DNA of 19,784 nucleotides from Dethiobacter sp. (GCA_018333395.1 JAGXSQ010000004.1:1-19784); one strand, 5' to 3'; shown: positions 1 to 6,729, counted from the stretch's first letter. Numbers and translations: made by a program. Notes: generated by a model from the sequence alone, not told the origin.

Positions 1-996
1 CCGCGTCCAACAACCCATGCGGAGACCAGCCACTGTAATGTAACCTGTACAGTAAAAAGGCTCGGTAGCGCGAAATTTCCCTTCATCCAGCGCTGCCGCC
101 AGCGTAACCAGCTTGAAAGTGGACCCGGGCTCAAAGGTATTGGTGACAGGAGACAGCCGCCATGTTTCTTGCGGAAACTCACTATATCTGTTAGGGTCAA
201 AGTCAGGCCTAGCAGCAATGGCCAACACCTCTCCGCTACGCGGGTCAAGAGCGATAGCCACCATACTTTTAGGTTCAAGCTCCGCCATAACCCGATCCAT
301 TTCCCGCTCTACAATAAACTGGATGGTCTGGTCAATGGTTAGGATCAAGTCCCGGCCATCCTCCGGAGGAATAAACCGCTGTATGCCCTGCGGAATCTGG
401 CGTCCGCGCCCATCCGCCTGGAACTCAATGCGGCCATCTCGACCACTTAATTCTTCATCGTAATAAAGCTCCAGGCCACTCCAACCTTGGTCAATGCCGG
501 CAAAGCCCAAAAGCTGTGACGCTAAGCGGCCATGGGGATAAAACCGCCGCGGTTCTTTGGAAAAAGTAATGCCGCGCAGATCCAACTCGCGCACAGCCTG
601 AGCGGTCTCTTCATCAACCAGTCTTTTTAGGTACACCGAAAAACTTTTTTTGTTGAGAAGCCCATAAAGCCTGTCTTCTTCTGTTCCCAGCACGGGGGCC
701 AACAGGCGTGCCGTCGTCTCCTTGTCAGCGATTTCTCTCGGCAACGCCATCACCGATTCGGCGCTGGCGCTGCCAGCCATCAAGCGTCCTTCCCGGTCGA
801 AAATCGTCCCGCGTGGCGCGCGCGCCGGAACGCCACGATTCCACTGCTCCCAAGCCTTAGCCTGAAGTTCCCCGGCCAACACCAACTGGATGAAGCCCAG
901 CCGCAAAAATAAGCCCAAAACGACCAAAGAAAGCAACCCTAAAAGGAAAAGTAGCCTTTTTTTTACCGCCAGATGCGTAACCTGGGCTCTACTCAA
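1..996 (-). CDS. Class B penicillin-binding protein (SpoVD/FtsI type), N-terminal part, truncated by window edge
   Basis: Transpeptidase that cross-links septal or spore-cortex peptidoglycan at the outer face of the membrane. The first 332 residues are visible and the gene runs off the left edge. A TTG start at 996 follows GGGAGG with 7 bases between, and an in-frame stop lies two codons upstream, so no longer start exists. Residues 14-40 form one membrane anchor. RGTIFDREG at 62-70 is the class B PBP dimerisation-domain signature. The catalytic motif STFK at 292-295 (FEPGSTFK) carries the acylated Ser292. The KTG box and any C-terminal PASTA domain lie outside the window, so the sporulation SpoVD and division FtsI/PbpB forms cannot be separated. 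Position directly after ftsL fits either one. Confidence 0.93.
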   Translation of the reverse strand, partial: MSRAQVTHLAVKKRLLFLLGLLSLVVLGLFLRLGFIQLVLAGELQAKAWEQWNRGVPARAPRGTIFDREGRLMAGSASAESVMALPREIADKETTARLLAPVLGTEEDRLYGLLNKKSFSVYLKRLVDEETAQAVRELDLRGITFSKEPRRFYPHGRLASQLLGFAGIDQGWSGLELYYDEELSGRDGRIEFQADGRGRQIPQGIQRFIPPEDGRDLILTIDQTIQFIVEREMDRVMAELEPKSMVAIALDPRSGEVLAIAARPDFDPNRYSEFPQETWRLSPVTNTFEPGSTFKLVTLAAALDEGKFRATEPFYCTGYITVAGLRMGCWTR

Positions 997-1028
997 AGAC
1001 TAACCCTCCCGGAGATCGCACTCCTAAT

Positions 1029-1430
1029 CTAATTTCCTGCCTCCAATGAAGCCCCGGCAGCAAGCATCATCACCTGGTTCTGGCCCGGGTACTGCAACCC
1101 TATTTCCTCCAGAGCGATTTTTTCCAAGCGCTCCGGTGAGCGGAGAGACGCTGCTTCTAATTGTAAATGCTGGCCAACATCTTGTAAAACACGTAATTCG
1201 CGGCTGCGAGCTTCCGTATGATAATTGAGCTGAACCAGCTGCGCATACTGAGCAACTAGGAGGGCGGCAAAAAGCGCCACGCCAGCTACCGCGCCGAGTA
1301 AACGCAGCTTTGCTGCCGCCAAGCTTGTTCTCTGTTGTTTTCTGGCAAAAAACTTCTTCCGGTTGCGTTGCAGCTCATAATAAGACTGCGTCGCCGCTCT
1401 TTTTGCGGTTACCGACAACTTATTCACCAT
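1029..1430 (-). CDS. ftsL: Cell-division protein FtsL-like (septum formation)
   Basis: Small bitopic division protein that joins the FtsB/DivIC-FtsL complex and activates septal wall synthesis. The 133-residue product has a basic cytoplasmic tail (1-42), one membrane segment (about 43-60) and an extracytoplasmic helical, coiled-coil-like stretch (about 65-110) containing LEKIALEEIGLQYP, typical of FtsL/DivIC proteins. FtsL sequences diverge strongly, so the call rests on topology and on position between rsmH and a class B PBP. The ATG lies 9 bases after the rsmH stop. AAAGGG directly abuts that ATG, so the GTG one codon later or the TTG at codon 5 (behind GGTGA) may be used instead. Confidence 0.85.
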   Translation of the reverse strand: MVNKLSVTAKRAATQSYYELQRNRKKFFARKQQRTSLAAAKLRLLGAVAGVALFAALLVAQYAQLVQLNYHTEARSRELRVLQDVGQHLQLEAASLRSPERLEKIALEEIGLQYPGQNQVMMLAAGASLEAGN

Positions 1431-1439
1431 CCCTTTGCT

Positions 1440-2378
1440 TTAGAACTTCACCACGACCCGCAGCTTGGCACTGCGGGCTCGCGGATTTCTTGCCACCTCT
1501 GCCTCCGTCGGCCGGAGAGCCTTTCCCGTCAGCATTTTTACGAGCGGCTTCCAGCCGCAGCCGCATTGGGGCAACCCGGGCGGACACTGGCAACTGTTGG
1601 AGGCTCGTTGGAAAATTTTCTTCACAATGCGGTCTTCCAGGGAATGAAAAGTAATTACCGCCAAGCGACCGCCGGGCTTCAGGCAATCCAAAGCATCGCT
1701 GACGGCCCGCTCCAGCGCCGACAACTCATCGTTGACGGCCACGCGTAAAGCCTGGAAAGTTCTCCTAGCCGGGTGCTTACCATGACGACGGGCTCTGGCA
1801 GGAATCGCCGCCTTGACCGCCTCTACCAGCTCCCCGGTCGTACGGAGTGGACCACTCCGCTGACGCCGGGCCACAATAAATTCCGCTATTCTTCTGGCCC
1901 ACAGCTCTTCACCAAAATCACGAATAATCCGCGCCAACTCCCCGACTGCCAAAGTGTTAACCAGATCTGCCGCTGTGCTCCCCCCGCGGCGGTCCATGCG
2001 CATGTCGAGCAACGCATCCGTGTGATAAGAAAATCCCCGCTCCTCCTCATCAAGCTGGTGACTGGAAACACCCACATCTAAAAGGACTCCGTCCACAGTC
2101 TCCATGCCGAGCGCCAAAAGGATCTTTTTTAGGTGGCAAAAATTATCCTGGACAAAAATTGTTTCCTCACTAAAATGCTGTAGTCGGCGACGCGCCGCCA
2201 CCAACGCCTCCCCGTCCCTATCGATCGCCACTAGTTTTCCTCCCGGGGCAATCCTTTTGGCAATCTCTAGACTGTGTCCACCACCACCCACTGTACCGTC
2301 CACAAACGTTTCACCGGGGTGTGGCTCCAGTACCGCTAACACTTCTGCCAGAAGGACCGGTTCATGAGCAAAGGGCAT
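1440..2378 (-). CDS. rsmH: 16S rRNA (cytosine1402-N4)-methyltransferase RsmH (MraW)
   Basis: SAM-dependent enzyme that methylates N4 of C1402 in the decoding centre of 16S rRNA. The product is 312 residues, the usual family length. Visible are HEPVLLAEVL at 5-14, the SAM-binding loop DGTVGGGGHS at 28-37 and the conserved FHSLEDR at 244-250, followed by the cysteine-rich CQC...CGCG stretch (263-274) common in this family. The open frame extends upstream to 2561 inside mraZ, but the start at 2378 is preferred: GAGGTGG lies 5 bases before it, the protein then begins at the family's usual N-terminus, and the upstream extension overlaps mraZ. It lies 37 bases after mraZ and is presumably cotranscribed with it. 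Confidence 0.96.
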   Translation of the reverse strand: MPFAHEPVLLAEVLAVLEPHPGETFVDGTVGGGGHSLEIAKRIAPGGKLVAIDRDGEALVAARRRLQHFSEETIFVQDNFCHLKKILLALGMETVDGVLLDVGVSSHQLDEEERGFSYHTDALLDMRMDRRGGSTAADLVNTLAVGELARIIRDFGEELWARRIAEFIVARRQRSGPLRTTGELVEAVKAAIPARARRHGKHPARRTFQALRVAVNDELSALERAVSDALDCLKPGGRLAVITFHSLEDRIVKKIFQRASNSCQCPPGLPQCGCGWKPLVKMLTGKALRPTEAEVARNPRARSAKLRVVVKF

Positions 2379-2415
2379 TCTTTCCACCTCGACCATCCTG
2401 CCAGCTTTCTGTAGC

Positions 2416-2847
2416 CTACAGTTCAATATCCATGATTTTTTCGGCAATAGCCGCCATATTTTGTCCCGTTTCTTCCCTATATTGCCGCCAAGCTTCCTCG
2501 GCCCAAATTTCCACCCGGGAAGAAACGCCAGCAACAACCACATCTTTTCCCAGTCGGGCATATTCCCGCAAACTGGCTGGAATCAGCACTCGTCCCTGCT
2601 TGTCCACCTCACATTCGGACGCCCCGGAAAAAAAGAAACGAACAAAGGCTCGCGTATCAGCTTTAGTTGAGGGCAGGGATTTCATCTTTTGCTGCAGAAC
2701 ATTCCATTCTTGCTGAGGGTAGACGAAAAGGCAATTGTCCAGCCCACGGGTGATAATAAAGCTTTCACCGAGCCCCTCCCGGAACTTGGCCGGCATAATC
2801 AGGCGACCCTTATCATCCAAGCTATGCTGATGTTCACCTATAAACAT
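2416..2847 (-). CDS. mraZ: Transcriptional regulator MraZ
   Basis: DNA-binding protein at the head of the division and cell-wall (dcw) cluster; in characterised bacteria it represses its own operon and binds as a ring-shaped oligomer. The 143-residue product has the two tandem AbrB-like half domains expected, each with a DxxGR core: DDKGR at 11-15 and DKQGR at 82-86, each followed by (I/L)(M/I)PA. The ATG at 2847 sits 8 bases after GGGAGG. The upstream region carries three 10-bp GTGGTG repeats, the expected operator type. Length and position are standard and nothing suggests damage. Confidence 0.97.
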   Translation of the reverse strand: MFIGEHQHSLDDKGRLIMPAKFREGLGESFIITRGLDNCLFVYPQQEWNVLQQKMKSLPSTKADTRAFVRFFFSGASECEVDKQGRVLIPASLREYARLGKDVVVAGVSSRVEIWAEEAWRQYREETGQNMAAIAEKIMDIEL

Positions 2848-2862
2848 GGACGGAGCCTCCCT

Positions 2863-2892
2863 CTACCACCACAACTCACCACATCCCACCAC
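2863..2892 (-). promoter_or_regulatory. MraZ operator: three 10-bp direct repeats
   Basis: On the minus strand GTGGTG recurs exactly every 10 bp (plus-strand CACCAC at 2867-2872, 2877-2882 and 2887-2892), ending about 15 bases before the mraZ start codon. Known MraZ boxes are short TGGG/GTGG-type direct repeats with a 10-bp period, so autoregulation is the natural reading. A clear -35/-10 pair could not be assigned just upstream of it. Confidence 0.8.
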
Positions 2893-2951
2893 TTCTGCGA
2901 AGGATTCTGCATCAATCTTAAAGATTCCTTCCTGATTGCTCGAAAAAATAA

Positions 2952-2979
2952 AAAAAGACAGGATTTTTCCTGTCTTTTT
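2952..2979 (-). terminator. Intrinsic terminator of the ccdA-resA unit
   Basis: A 12-bp perfect stem (2952-2963 with 2968-2979, core GACAGGA/TCCTGTC) with a 4-base loop. On the minus strand it is followed by a long T-rich tract (TTTTTTT A TTTTTT, across the stem foot). It closes the leftward transcript of ccdA-resA before the mraZ operator. The stem foot also gives a T run on the plus strand, but no plus-strand gene precedes it. Confidence 0.85.
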
Positions 2980-2998
2980 GGCTTGATGTCCGTTCAAC

Positions 2999-3097
2999 TT
3001 AAACTGTCAGCAGCAACGAGTCTTTTTCTTTCTCAAAATGAGGGGTCAGAACCCGGCCTCCGCACCTTGGACAAAACACCTGGAACATCTCTTCCAC
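2999..3097 (-). CDS. Possible 32-residue CxxC (zinc-ribbon-like) protein
   Basis: No family recognised. A GTG at 3095-3097, 9 bases after GAGAGG, opens a 32-codon frame whose product contains CPRCGG followed by a charged segment (HFEKEKD). An internal ATG at 3086-3088 would give 29 residues. The frame ends 19 bases before the strong terminator at 2952-2979 and lies about 75 bases after the ResA-like gene, so it would be the last cistron of the ccdA-resA transcript. The CPxCG knuckle resembles one half of a zinc ribbon. With so few codons chance is a serious alternative: the stretch could be plain 3' untranslated sequence. Confidence 0.3.
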   Translation of the reverse strand: MEEMFQVFCPRCGGRVLTPHFEKEKDSLLLTV

Positions 3098-3172
3098 AGG
3101 TGGAGGCCTCTCGCGTTGCAAAGACCCTGTAACCCACAACAAAGACACAGGAACTCAACACTGCCGCCCGCC

Positions 3173-3670
3173 TCAAAGCCACTTTTCCACCAAAACGCGT
3201 AGATCCTGTTCCTCCAGCGGGCCAATACGGATAAGGCGGATGAACCCCTCCCTGTCCACCAGCAAGGTTTTCGGTATATAGCGCACCTCATAAAGCCGCC
3301 CCACGTTTCCGTCATCCTTTAGCACAGGAAAAGTATAGCCGTTCTGGCGGATAAACTCTCTGGCCAGAGCAGGCAAGTCATAAACATTGACAGCAAGGAT
3401 GACCAGCCCCCGCTCTCGCAGGTCTTCATAAAGCTGCTGCATGGCCGGCATCTTCTCCCGGCAGGGTGGACAAGCAGCCGACCAAAAGTTAAGCAATACG
3501 ACCTGGCCACGCACGTCCCCAAGACTGACACTACCACCATCCAGCCTGGAAAGCGTAAATTCCGGTGCTTTCTGTCCCTCAGCCAGGCCGCCACGGCGCA
3601 GTTGCGCCAGCATAGGAATGGCCAGGGTCACAATCAACAACGCCAAAATGGCGGGCAAATACCTTTTCAT
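3173..3670 (-). CDS. ResA/TlpA-family membrane-anchored thiol-disulfide oxidoreductase
   Basis: Extracytoplasmic thioredoxin-fold protein that reduces disulfides outside the membrane, classically those of apocytochrome c before haem attachment. The 165-residue product begins with an uncleaved signal-anchor (about 4-23). An AhpC/TSA-like redoxin fold follows, with the active site WSAACPPCR (Cys67 and Cys70) and the cis-proline loop RYIPKTLLVD in the second half. The start follows GGAGGG by 4 bases. It lies 21 bases downstream of ccdA, which supplies electrons across the membrane to such proteins. Without cytochrome genes in the window the real client could be c-type cytochromes or another secreted thiol protein. 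Confidence 0.9.
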   Translation of the reverse strand: MKRYLPAILALLIVTLAIPMLAQLRRGGLAEGQKAPEFTLSRLDGGSVSLGDVRGQVVLLNFWSAACPPCREKMPAMQQLYEDLRERGLVILAVNVYDLPALAREFIRQNGYTFPVLKDDGNVGRLYEVRYIPKTLLVDREGFIRLIRIGPLEEQDLRVLVEKWL

Positions 3671-3691
3671 CGCACCCTCCGGTTTTAAGCT

Positions 3692-4378
3692 TTAATAGGC
3701 CAAAGCAGCCAAGCGTGTCAACAGCCCGAAAAAAATGGCTACACCAACTACGACCATGAACAGGCCAAAAATGCGCTGCAAGTGCGGCAGCCAGACAGCA
3801 AAACGACTCACCCAGCGTCCAGTTCGCTCCACAAGCAGCGCTGCCAGCAGATAAGGCAGTCCAAGCCCCAAGGCAAACGCCGCGAGCAGGGACACTCCCC
3901 CGCCTGTTACTGCCGTCAACAGCAAAATCGAGCCGAGCACCGGCCCGATACAGGGCGTCCAGCCAGCAGCAAAGGCCACGCCCATCAGCAAAGAAGTACC
4001 CGGTCCGGCAACTTTGGGCACATAACGGACACGCCGCTCTTTACTAAATAGTGCCGGCCTAAATATGCCGGCTAGGTAGAGACCAAACAAAACGATCATC
4101 GTTCCCGCCAGGCGCTGCAACGTGAGGCCCCAAACCGCGAAAAAAGCAGCAAACCAACTTGCCAGCAAGCCAAGAACGACAAAGACAAGGCTGAAACCGG
4201 CCACAAAATTGACACTGTTGAACACGACTCTGTTTCTTTGCGGGAGACCATCCTCCCCGGCGACAGAACCACTAAGAACGCCAAGGTACAACAGCAGTAG
4301 CGGCAGCTGGCAAGGCGAAAAAAAAGCGGCGATCCCGGCGACGAAAGCGAATAATATGGTCAAGCTTTCCTGCTCCAT
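3692..4378 (-). CDS. ccdA: CcdA-type transmembrane thiol/electron transporter
   Basis: Six-helix membrane protein of the DsbD/CcdA family that carries reducing equivalents from cytoplasmic thioredoxin to extracytoplasmic thioredoxin-like proteins. At 228 residues it has the normal CcdA length. The two catalytic cysteines are visible in their usual settings: FSPCQLPL (Cys23, helix 1) and AGWTPCIGPVLGS (Cys143, helix 4). The remaining sequence is strongly hydrophobic in six blocks. It is first in a two- or three-gene transcript with the ResA-like protein, its likely redox partner. A consensus promoter (4410-4438) and a CsoR-like site (4380-4396) lie directly upstream; part of that site is also the Shine-Dalgarno GAGGGAG. 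Confidence 0.94.
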   Translation of the reverse strand: MEQESLTILFAFVAGIAAFFSPCQLPLLLLYLGVLSGSVAGEDGLPQRNRVVFNSVNFVAGFSLVFVVLGLLASWFAAFFAVWGLTLQRLAGTMIVLFGLYLAGIFRPALFSKERRVRYVPKVAGPGTSLLMGVAFAAGWTPCIGPVLGSILLLTAVTGGGVSLLAAFALGLGLPYLLAALLVERTGRWVSRFAVWLPHLQRIFGLFMVVVGVAIFFGLLTRLAALAY

Positions 4379-4379
4379 G

Positions 4380-4396
4380 ATACTCCCTCAGGGTAT
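4380..4396 (-). promoter_or_regulatory. Candidate CsoR-family operator at ccdA
   Basis: On the minus strand the 17-mer ATACCCTGAGGGAGTAT has the ATACC-N7-(G)GTAT layout of CsoR-family operators, with one mismatch in the right arm. It lies about 7-23 bases after the predicted transcription start and covers the Shine-Dalgarno sequence, so part of the match may simply be the ribosome binding site. A similar site occurs at 14808-14824. Confidence 0.4.
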
Positions 4397-4409
4397 ATGA
4401 CTTACGCCT

Positions 4410-4438
4410 ATTATCTCGCGGCGAAGTCCTCTTGTCAA
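4410..4438 (-). promoter_or_regulatory. Sigma-A-type promoter of ccdA
   Basis: On the minus strand TTGACA (4433-4438), a 17-bp spacer and GATAAT (4410-4415). The -35 is perfect and the -10 has one mismatch. The predicted start near 4403 is about 25 bases upstream of the ccdA ATG. It abuts the mgtE stop codon, and no terminator is seen between mgtE and this promoter. Confidence 0.8.
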
Positions 4439-4440
4439 TA

Positions 4441-5790
4441 CTAAACAAGATACCGCATAAAGATGGAAGCGATAGAAAAATAAATCGTCAGGCCGGTCGC
4501 ATCCTTAATGGATGTCACAAGCGGTCCGGAACCATAAGCCGGATCAAGGCCAAACCGATGAAGCAACAACGGCACCAGCGTGCCGATAACAGCACCAACC
4601 GTAACCGTGGCAAACATAGCTATGCCGACAACAAGGCCCAGCGCCGGTTGCTGTCGCCACAGTCCGGCAGCCACAGCAACGAGCAACCCGCAGACTGTCC
4701 CCATCGTCAATCCGACACGTACCTCCCGGAAGAAGTAACGCCACTGGTCGCTCCTCTCAATTTCCCCGGTAGCCACGCCGCGCACAAAGACGGTGGAAGC
4801 CTGACTAGCGGCATTGCCACCCATATCCATGATCACCGGGATAAACATGGCCAGCACCACCACGGTTTGAATTGCCTCCGCAAAAGCACCAACGATGCTG
4901 CCAGAAACAAGCCCGGCAATAAGGGTAATAATCAGCCAAGGTAAACGTTTGGTGATAATCCGCAGTACAGAGGCCGCCATCAAGTCCACGTTATCAATCT
5001 CCGTGGCTCCAATCCGGCGGTAAATGTCTTCTGTAGCCTCCTGCTCGACAACATCCAAGATGTCGTCAACCGTAATGATGCCGAGCAAACGCTGTCTTTC
5101 GTCGACAACCGGTACGGCCAGCAAATCGTACTTGGAAACTATTCTGGCCACTTCTTCCTGGTCCATGTCCGCCGGAACGCTAATGATGCTTTTGCGCATA
5201 ATCTCGGCCAGGCGCGTACCGTCGGCGGCGGAAATCAATTCGCGCAAAGACAACACGCCGATTAATCTGTTCTCTTCATCTACCACATAAACATAGTAAA
5301 CTGTTTCCGCCTCGGTAGCTATTTCACGCAGCCGGCGGATGGCCTCCTCCGCCACCATCGCCTCGGGGAAAGAGATCAGCTCGGTGGTCATAATGCCGCC
5401 AGCTGACTCTTCCGGATAATTGAGCAGGCCGCGAATTTCTGCAGCGTCCTCTTCAATCATCTTCAGCAGTTCCTTGGCATCGTCCGCCGGCAGCTCACCA
5501 ATCAGGTCAGCCGCATCGTCCGTGGACATTTCCTTTAAAATGCCGGAAGCCCTCTTTTTGCTGAGCAACTGGAACAAGACTACCTGGTCTATCTCCTCCA
5601 TCTCCTGAATGACCAGGGCCGCCTCTTCATCACTGAGCAACTCAAAGAGATCTCTTTTTTCTTCGTCTGTCAAATCGGCGACGATTTCCGCGAAATCACT
5701 GGGGTGAAGATTGGCAAAAAACTCCTTGAGATTGGTATCCCGCTCTTTAATCATCTGCAAAATGCGCTGCAAAGTTTTTTGCAGGGACAC
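4441..5790 (-). CDS. mgtE: Magnesium channel/transporter MgtE
   Basis: Dimeric inner-membrane Mg2+ channel gated by cytoplasmic Mg2+ sensing. The 449-residue product has the full layout: an acidic superhelical MgtE-N domain (about 1-125, LHPSDFAEIVADL, STDDAADLIGELP), two CBS domains (about 130-250) and five hydrophobic segments (about 275-449) with conserved PVIMDMGGNAASQ and GPLVTSIKDATGL. The frame opens at a GTG at 5799, but that codon lies inside the Shine-Dalgarno GGGAGGTGA; the GTG at 5790, 5 bases after it, is the better start. The gene follows the CsoR-like gene by about 20 bases and shares its promoter. No M-box riboswitch can fit in the short leader. Confidence 0.95.
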   Translation of the reverse strand: MSLQKTLQRILQMIKERDTNLKEFFANLHPSDFAEIVADLTDEEKRDLFELLSDEEAALVIQEMEEIDQVVLFQLLSKKRASGILKEMSTDDAADLIGELPADDAKELLKMIEEDAAEIRGLLNYPEESAGGIMTTELISFPEAMVAEEAIRRLREIATEAETVYYVYVVDEENRLIGVLSLRELISAADGTRLAEIMRKSIISVPADMDQEEVARIVSKYDLLAVPVVDERQRLLGIITVDDILDVVEQEATEDIYRRIGATEIDNVDLMAASVLRIITKRLPWLIITLIAGLVSGSIVGAFAEAIQTVVVLAMFIPVIMDMGGNAASQASTVFVRGVATGEIERSDQWRYFFREVRVGLTMGTVCGLLVAVAAGLWRQQPALGLVVGIAMFATVTVGAVIGTLVPLLLHRFGLDPAYGSGPLVTSIKDATGLTIYFSIASIFMRYLV

Positions 5791-5811
5791 TATTTTCACC
5801 TCCCGGCCGCT

Positions 5812-6072
5812 CTAGCTGATATATTTACCGAGCAACTCCATCACTTCTTCAATAAACTCTTCTTTTTCGCCCTCTTGGGCCGACTGTTCCAGACAATGGC
5901 GAAAGTGTGTTTGAAAAATAAGGACACCTACTTTGCTGACGGCCGCTTTGACGGCCGCAATCTGCATCATAATCTCTGCGCAGGATTGCTCCTCCTCCAC
6001 CATCTTACGGACACCTCTGACCTGTCCCTCAATCCTGCACAAGCGGTTCACAATCTGCTGACGTTCCCGCAT
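5812..6072 (-). CDS. CsoR/FrmR/CstR-family (DUF156) transcriptional repressor
   Basis: All-helical repressor of the family that senses Cu(I), Ni/Co, formaldehyde or persulfides and leaves DNA when its conserved cysteines react. The 86-residue product has the family opening RLCRIEGQVRGV (10-21) and the ligand set Cys31, His56 and Cys60 (QSC...THFRHC), which matches the C-H-C copper triad of CsoR by spacing. Ser30 replaces the tyrosine that precedes the first cysteine in Mycobacterium CsoR; Glu76 fits the second-shell glutamate. Persulfide sensors (CstR) usually lack the histidine. A Cu(I) sensor is therefore the default, but no copper ATPase or chaperone is nearby. It is first in a transcript with mgtE; the start follows AAGGGGTG. 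Confidence 0.9.
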   Translation of the reverse strand: MRERQQIVNRLCRIEGQVRGVRKMVEEEQSCAEIMMQIAAVKAAVSKVGVLIFQTHFRHCLEQSAQEGEKEEFIEEVMELLGKYIS

Positions 6073-6103
6073 GATAACACCCCTTGAGTCATCTTCTTAT
6101 CAG

Positions 6104-6132
6104 ATTATATCGTCATCTTGGGCACTTTACAA
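6104..6132 (-). promoter_or_regulatory. Sigma-A-type promoter of csoR-like/mgtE
   Basis: On the minus strand TTGTAA (6127-6132), a 17-bp spacer and a perfect TATAAT (6104-6109), giving a start near 6097, only about 25 bases before the CsoR-like ATG. It lies just past the 6S RNA terminator on the same strand. No ATACC-N7-GGTAT site is visible here, so autoregulation is not evident. Confidence 0.75.
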
Positions 6133-6146
6133 CCTGCGTACAAAAC

Positions 6147-6172
6147 AAAAAAGCCCCACTATGCCGTGGAAC
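6147..6172 (-). terminator. Intrinsic terminator of 6S RNA
   Basis: On the minus strand GTTCCAC (6166-6172) pairs with GTGGGGC (6153-6159), including two G-U pairs, around a 6-base loop. TTTTTTGTTTT follows from 6152 downward. The hairpin competes with the terminal stem of the 6S RNA itself, as its 3' strand is shared. Confidence 0.7.
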
Positions 6173-6334
6173 CGTCAGTTTTGAACTGCTCTCCCCACAA
6201 GTGGGTGCCCTCCTAGTTGCTTTACATGTCCACCCCAAGGAGGCTTATGCGCCACAACTAGAGCCGGGCTCCCCTCTACAAAGTGTTAGCTCAAAACTTT
6301 ACGGGTAGTTCACAAACATAGCAGGTGCTTCTGT
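6148..6334 (-). ncRNA. ssrS: 6S RNA (SsrS), about 187 nt
   Basis: 6S RNA mimics an open promoter and sequesters sigma-A RNA polymerase holoenzyme. Evidence is a strong promoter, a terminator about 187 bases later with no gene between, and folding as one long interrupted hairpin. The terminal stem pairs 6317-6325 with 6155-6163 (9 bp, two G-U). An inner stem pairs 6288-6297 with 6178-6187 (GTTTTGAGCT with AGTTCAAAAC). A purine-rich region (GUAGAGGGGAG) then forms one side of a central open part, and CUAGUUG/CAACUAG closes the apical arm. The location beside hisS-aspS matches the position of bsrA in Bacillus subtilis. Assignment is by structure and synteny; a covariance-model search was not possible. 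Confidence 0.78.
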
Positions 6335-6340
6335 GTTGTC

Positions 6341-6369
6341 ATTATAGCATATTTTTTCGACACAAACAA
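6341..6369 (-). promoter_or_regulatory. Promoter of 6S RNA
   Basis: On the minus strand TTGTTT (6364-6369), a 17-bp spacer and an extended -10, TGC-TATAAT, with TATAAT at 6341-6346. Predicted start near 6334. It diverges from the hisS leader promoter, whose -35 begins 44 bases away. Confidence 0.8.
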
Positions 6370-6413
6370 GTAGCATTTCCCTGCAAGCCCTCCTCGGACT
6401 CTGCCTGTTAAAG

Positions 6414-6442
6414 TTGACAAGCCCCGCTCTATTGTCTAGAAT
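6414..6442 (+). promoter_or_regulatory. Promoter of the hisS leader transcript
   Basis: Perfect TTGACA (6414-6419), a 17-bp spacer and TAGAAT (6437-6442, one mismatch). Predicted start near 6449, more than 300 bases upstream of the hisS start codon. It therefore produces a long leader. No coding frame in that leader has convincing start signals. Confidence 0.85.
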
Positions 6443-6448
6443 GGAGTT

Positions 6449-6729
6449 GCAGACTCGGCTGGCAGACTATGACCATCTGCCAGAGGTGCGGAGATACAGG
6501 ACTTTGTGTCTATACATGGGACAGAAAACGAAACGATAATTTATTAAGGAAACGGTGGTTGCAGTCCTTCTGTATTATTGTCTTATGCCTATATTTTAGC
6601 AGTTTTCTGCTTAAAGACAACAAAAATATGAGAGGGAAAAGCGATACGAAGGCCGCCCTCATACCACGCTTGAAACCGTGGGCTATCGGCTAATTTTCGG
6701 TAATTTCAGCCTCCCGGCGGAGGCTTTTT
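6449..6729 (+). ncRNA. Unassigned structured leader RNA of hisS-aspS (putative attenuator)
   Basis: About 280 nt between a consensus promoter and an intrinsic terminator. Helices visible by eye: 6459-6466/6476-6483 (8 bp); 6494-6503/6563-6575 (10 bp with a 3-nt bulge); 6578-6584/6614-6620 enclosing 6598-6602/6607-6611; 6627-6632/6658-6663; 6664-6668/6677-6681. The loop bases AGCGATA (6640-6646) can pair with TATCGGCT (6684-6691, one G bulged), giving a pseudoknot around the fifth helix. Firmicute hisS genes are often T-box regulated, but the antiterminator consensus AGGGTGGNACCGCG is absent. It matches no RNA class I recognise. Only 33 bases separate the terminator from hisS, so expression of hisS probably depends on readthrough. 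A free-standing small RNA with a separate hisS promoter inside it is the alternative. Confidence 0.55.
6709..6729 (+). terminator. Intrinsic terminator/attenuator before hisS
   Basis: GCCTCC (6709-6714), loop CGGC, GGAGGC (6719-6724), then TTTTT. The left arm overlaps AGCC (6708-6711), which can alternatively pair with GGCT (6688-6691); GGCT is also part of the predicted pseudoknot. This gives a possible switch between terminated and read-through forms. Confidence 0.75.

Noticed and set aside
2379..2561. Longer RsmH start inside mraZ
   Set aside because: It overlaps mraZ in another frame, lacks a ribosome site and adds 61 residues not found in the family; the 2378 start has GAGGTGG at correct spacing.
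5791..6103. M-box (Mg2+) riboswitch for mgtE
   Set aside because: mgtE is preceded directly by the CsoR-like gene, and the transcript leader before that gene is only about 25 bases.
6469..6693. 74-codon frame with a CQRCGDTGLC start inside the hisS leader
   Set aside because: No Shine-Dalgarno precedes the ATG, which lies in the loop of an 8-bp hairpin. Codon content is unlike the neighbouring genes and the region folds as RNA.
6449..6729. T-box riboswitch for hisS
   Set aside because: The conserved antiterminator sequence AGGGTGGNACCGCG is missing and no His specifier loop could be placed with confidence.
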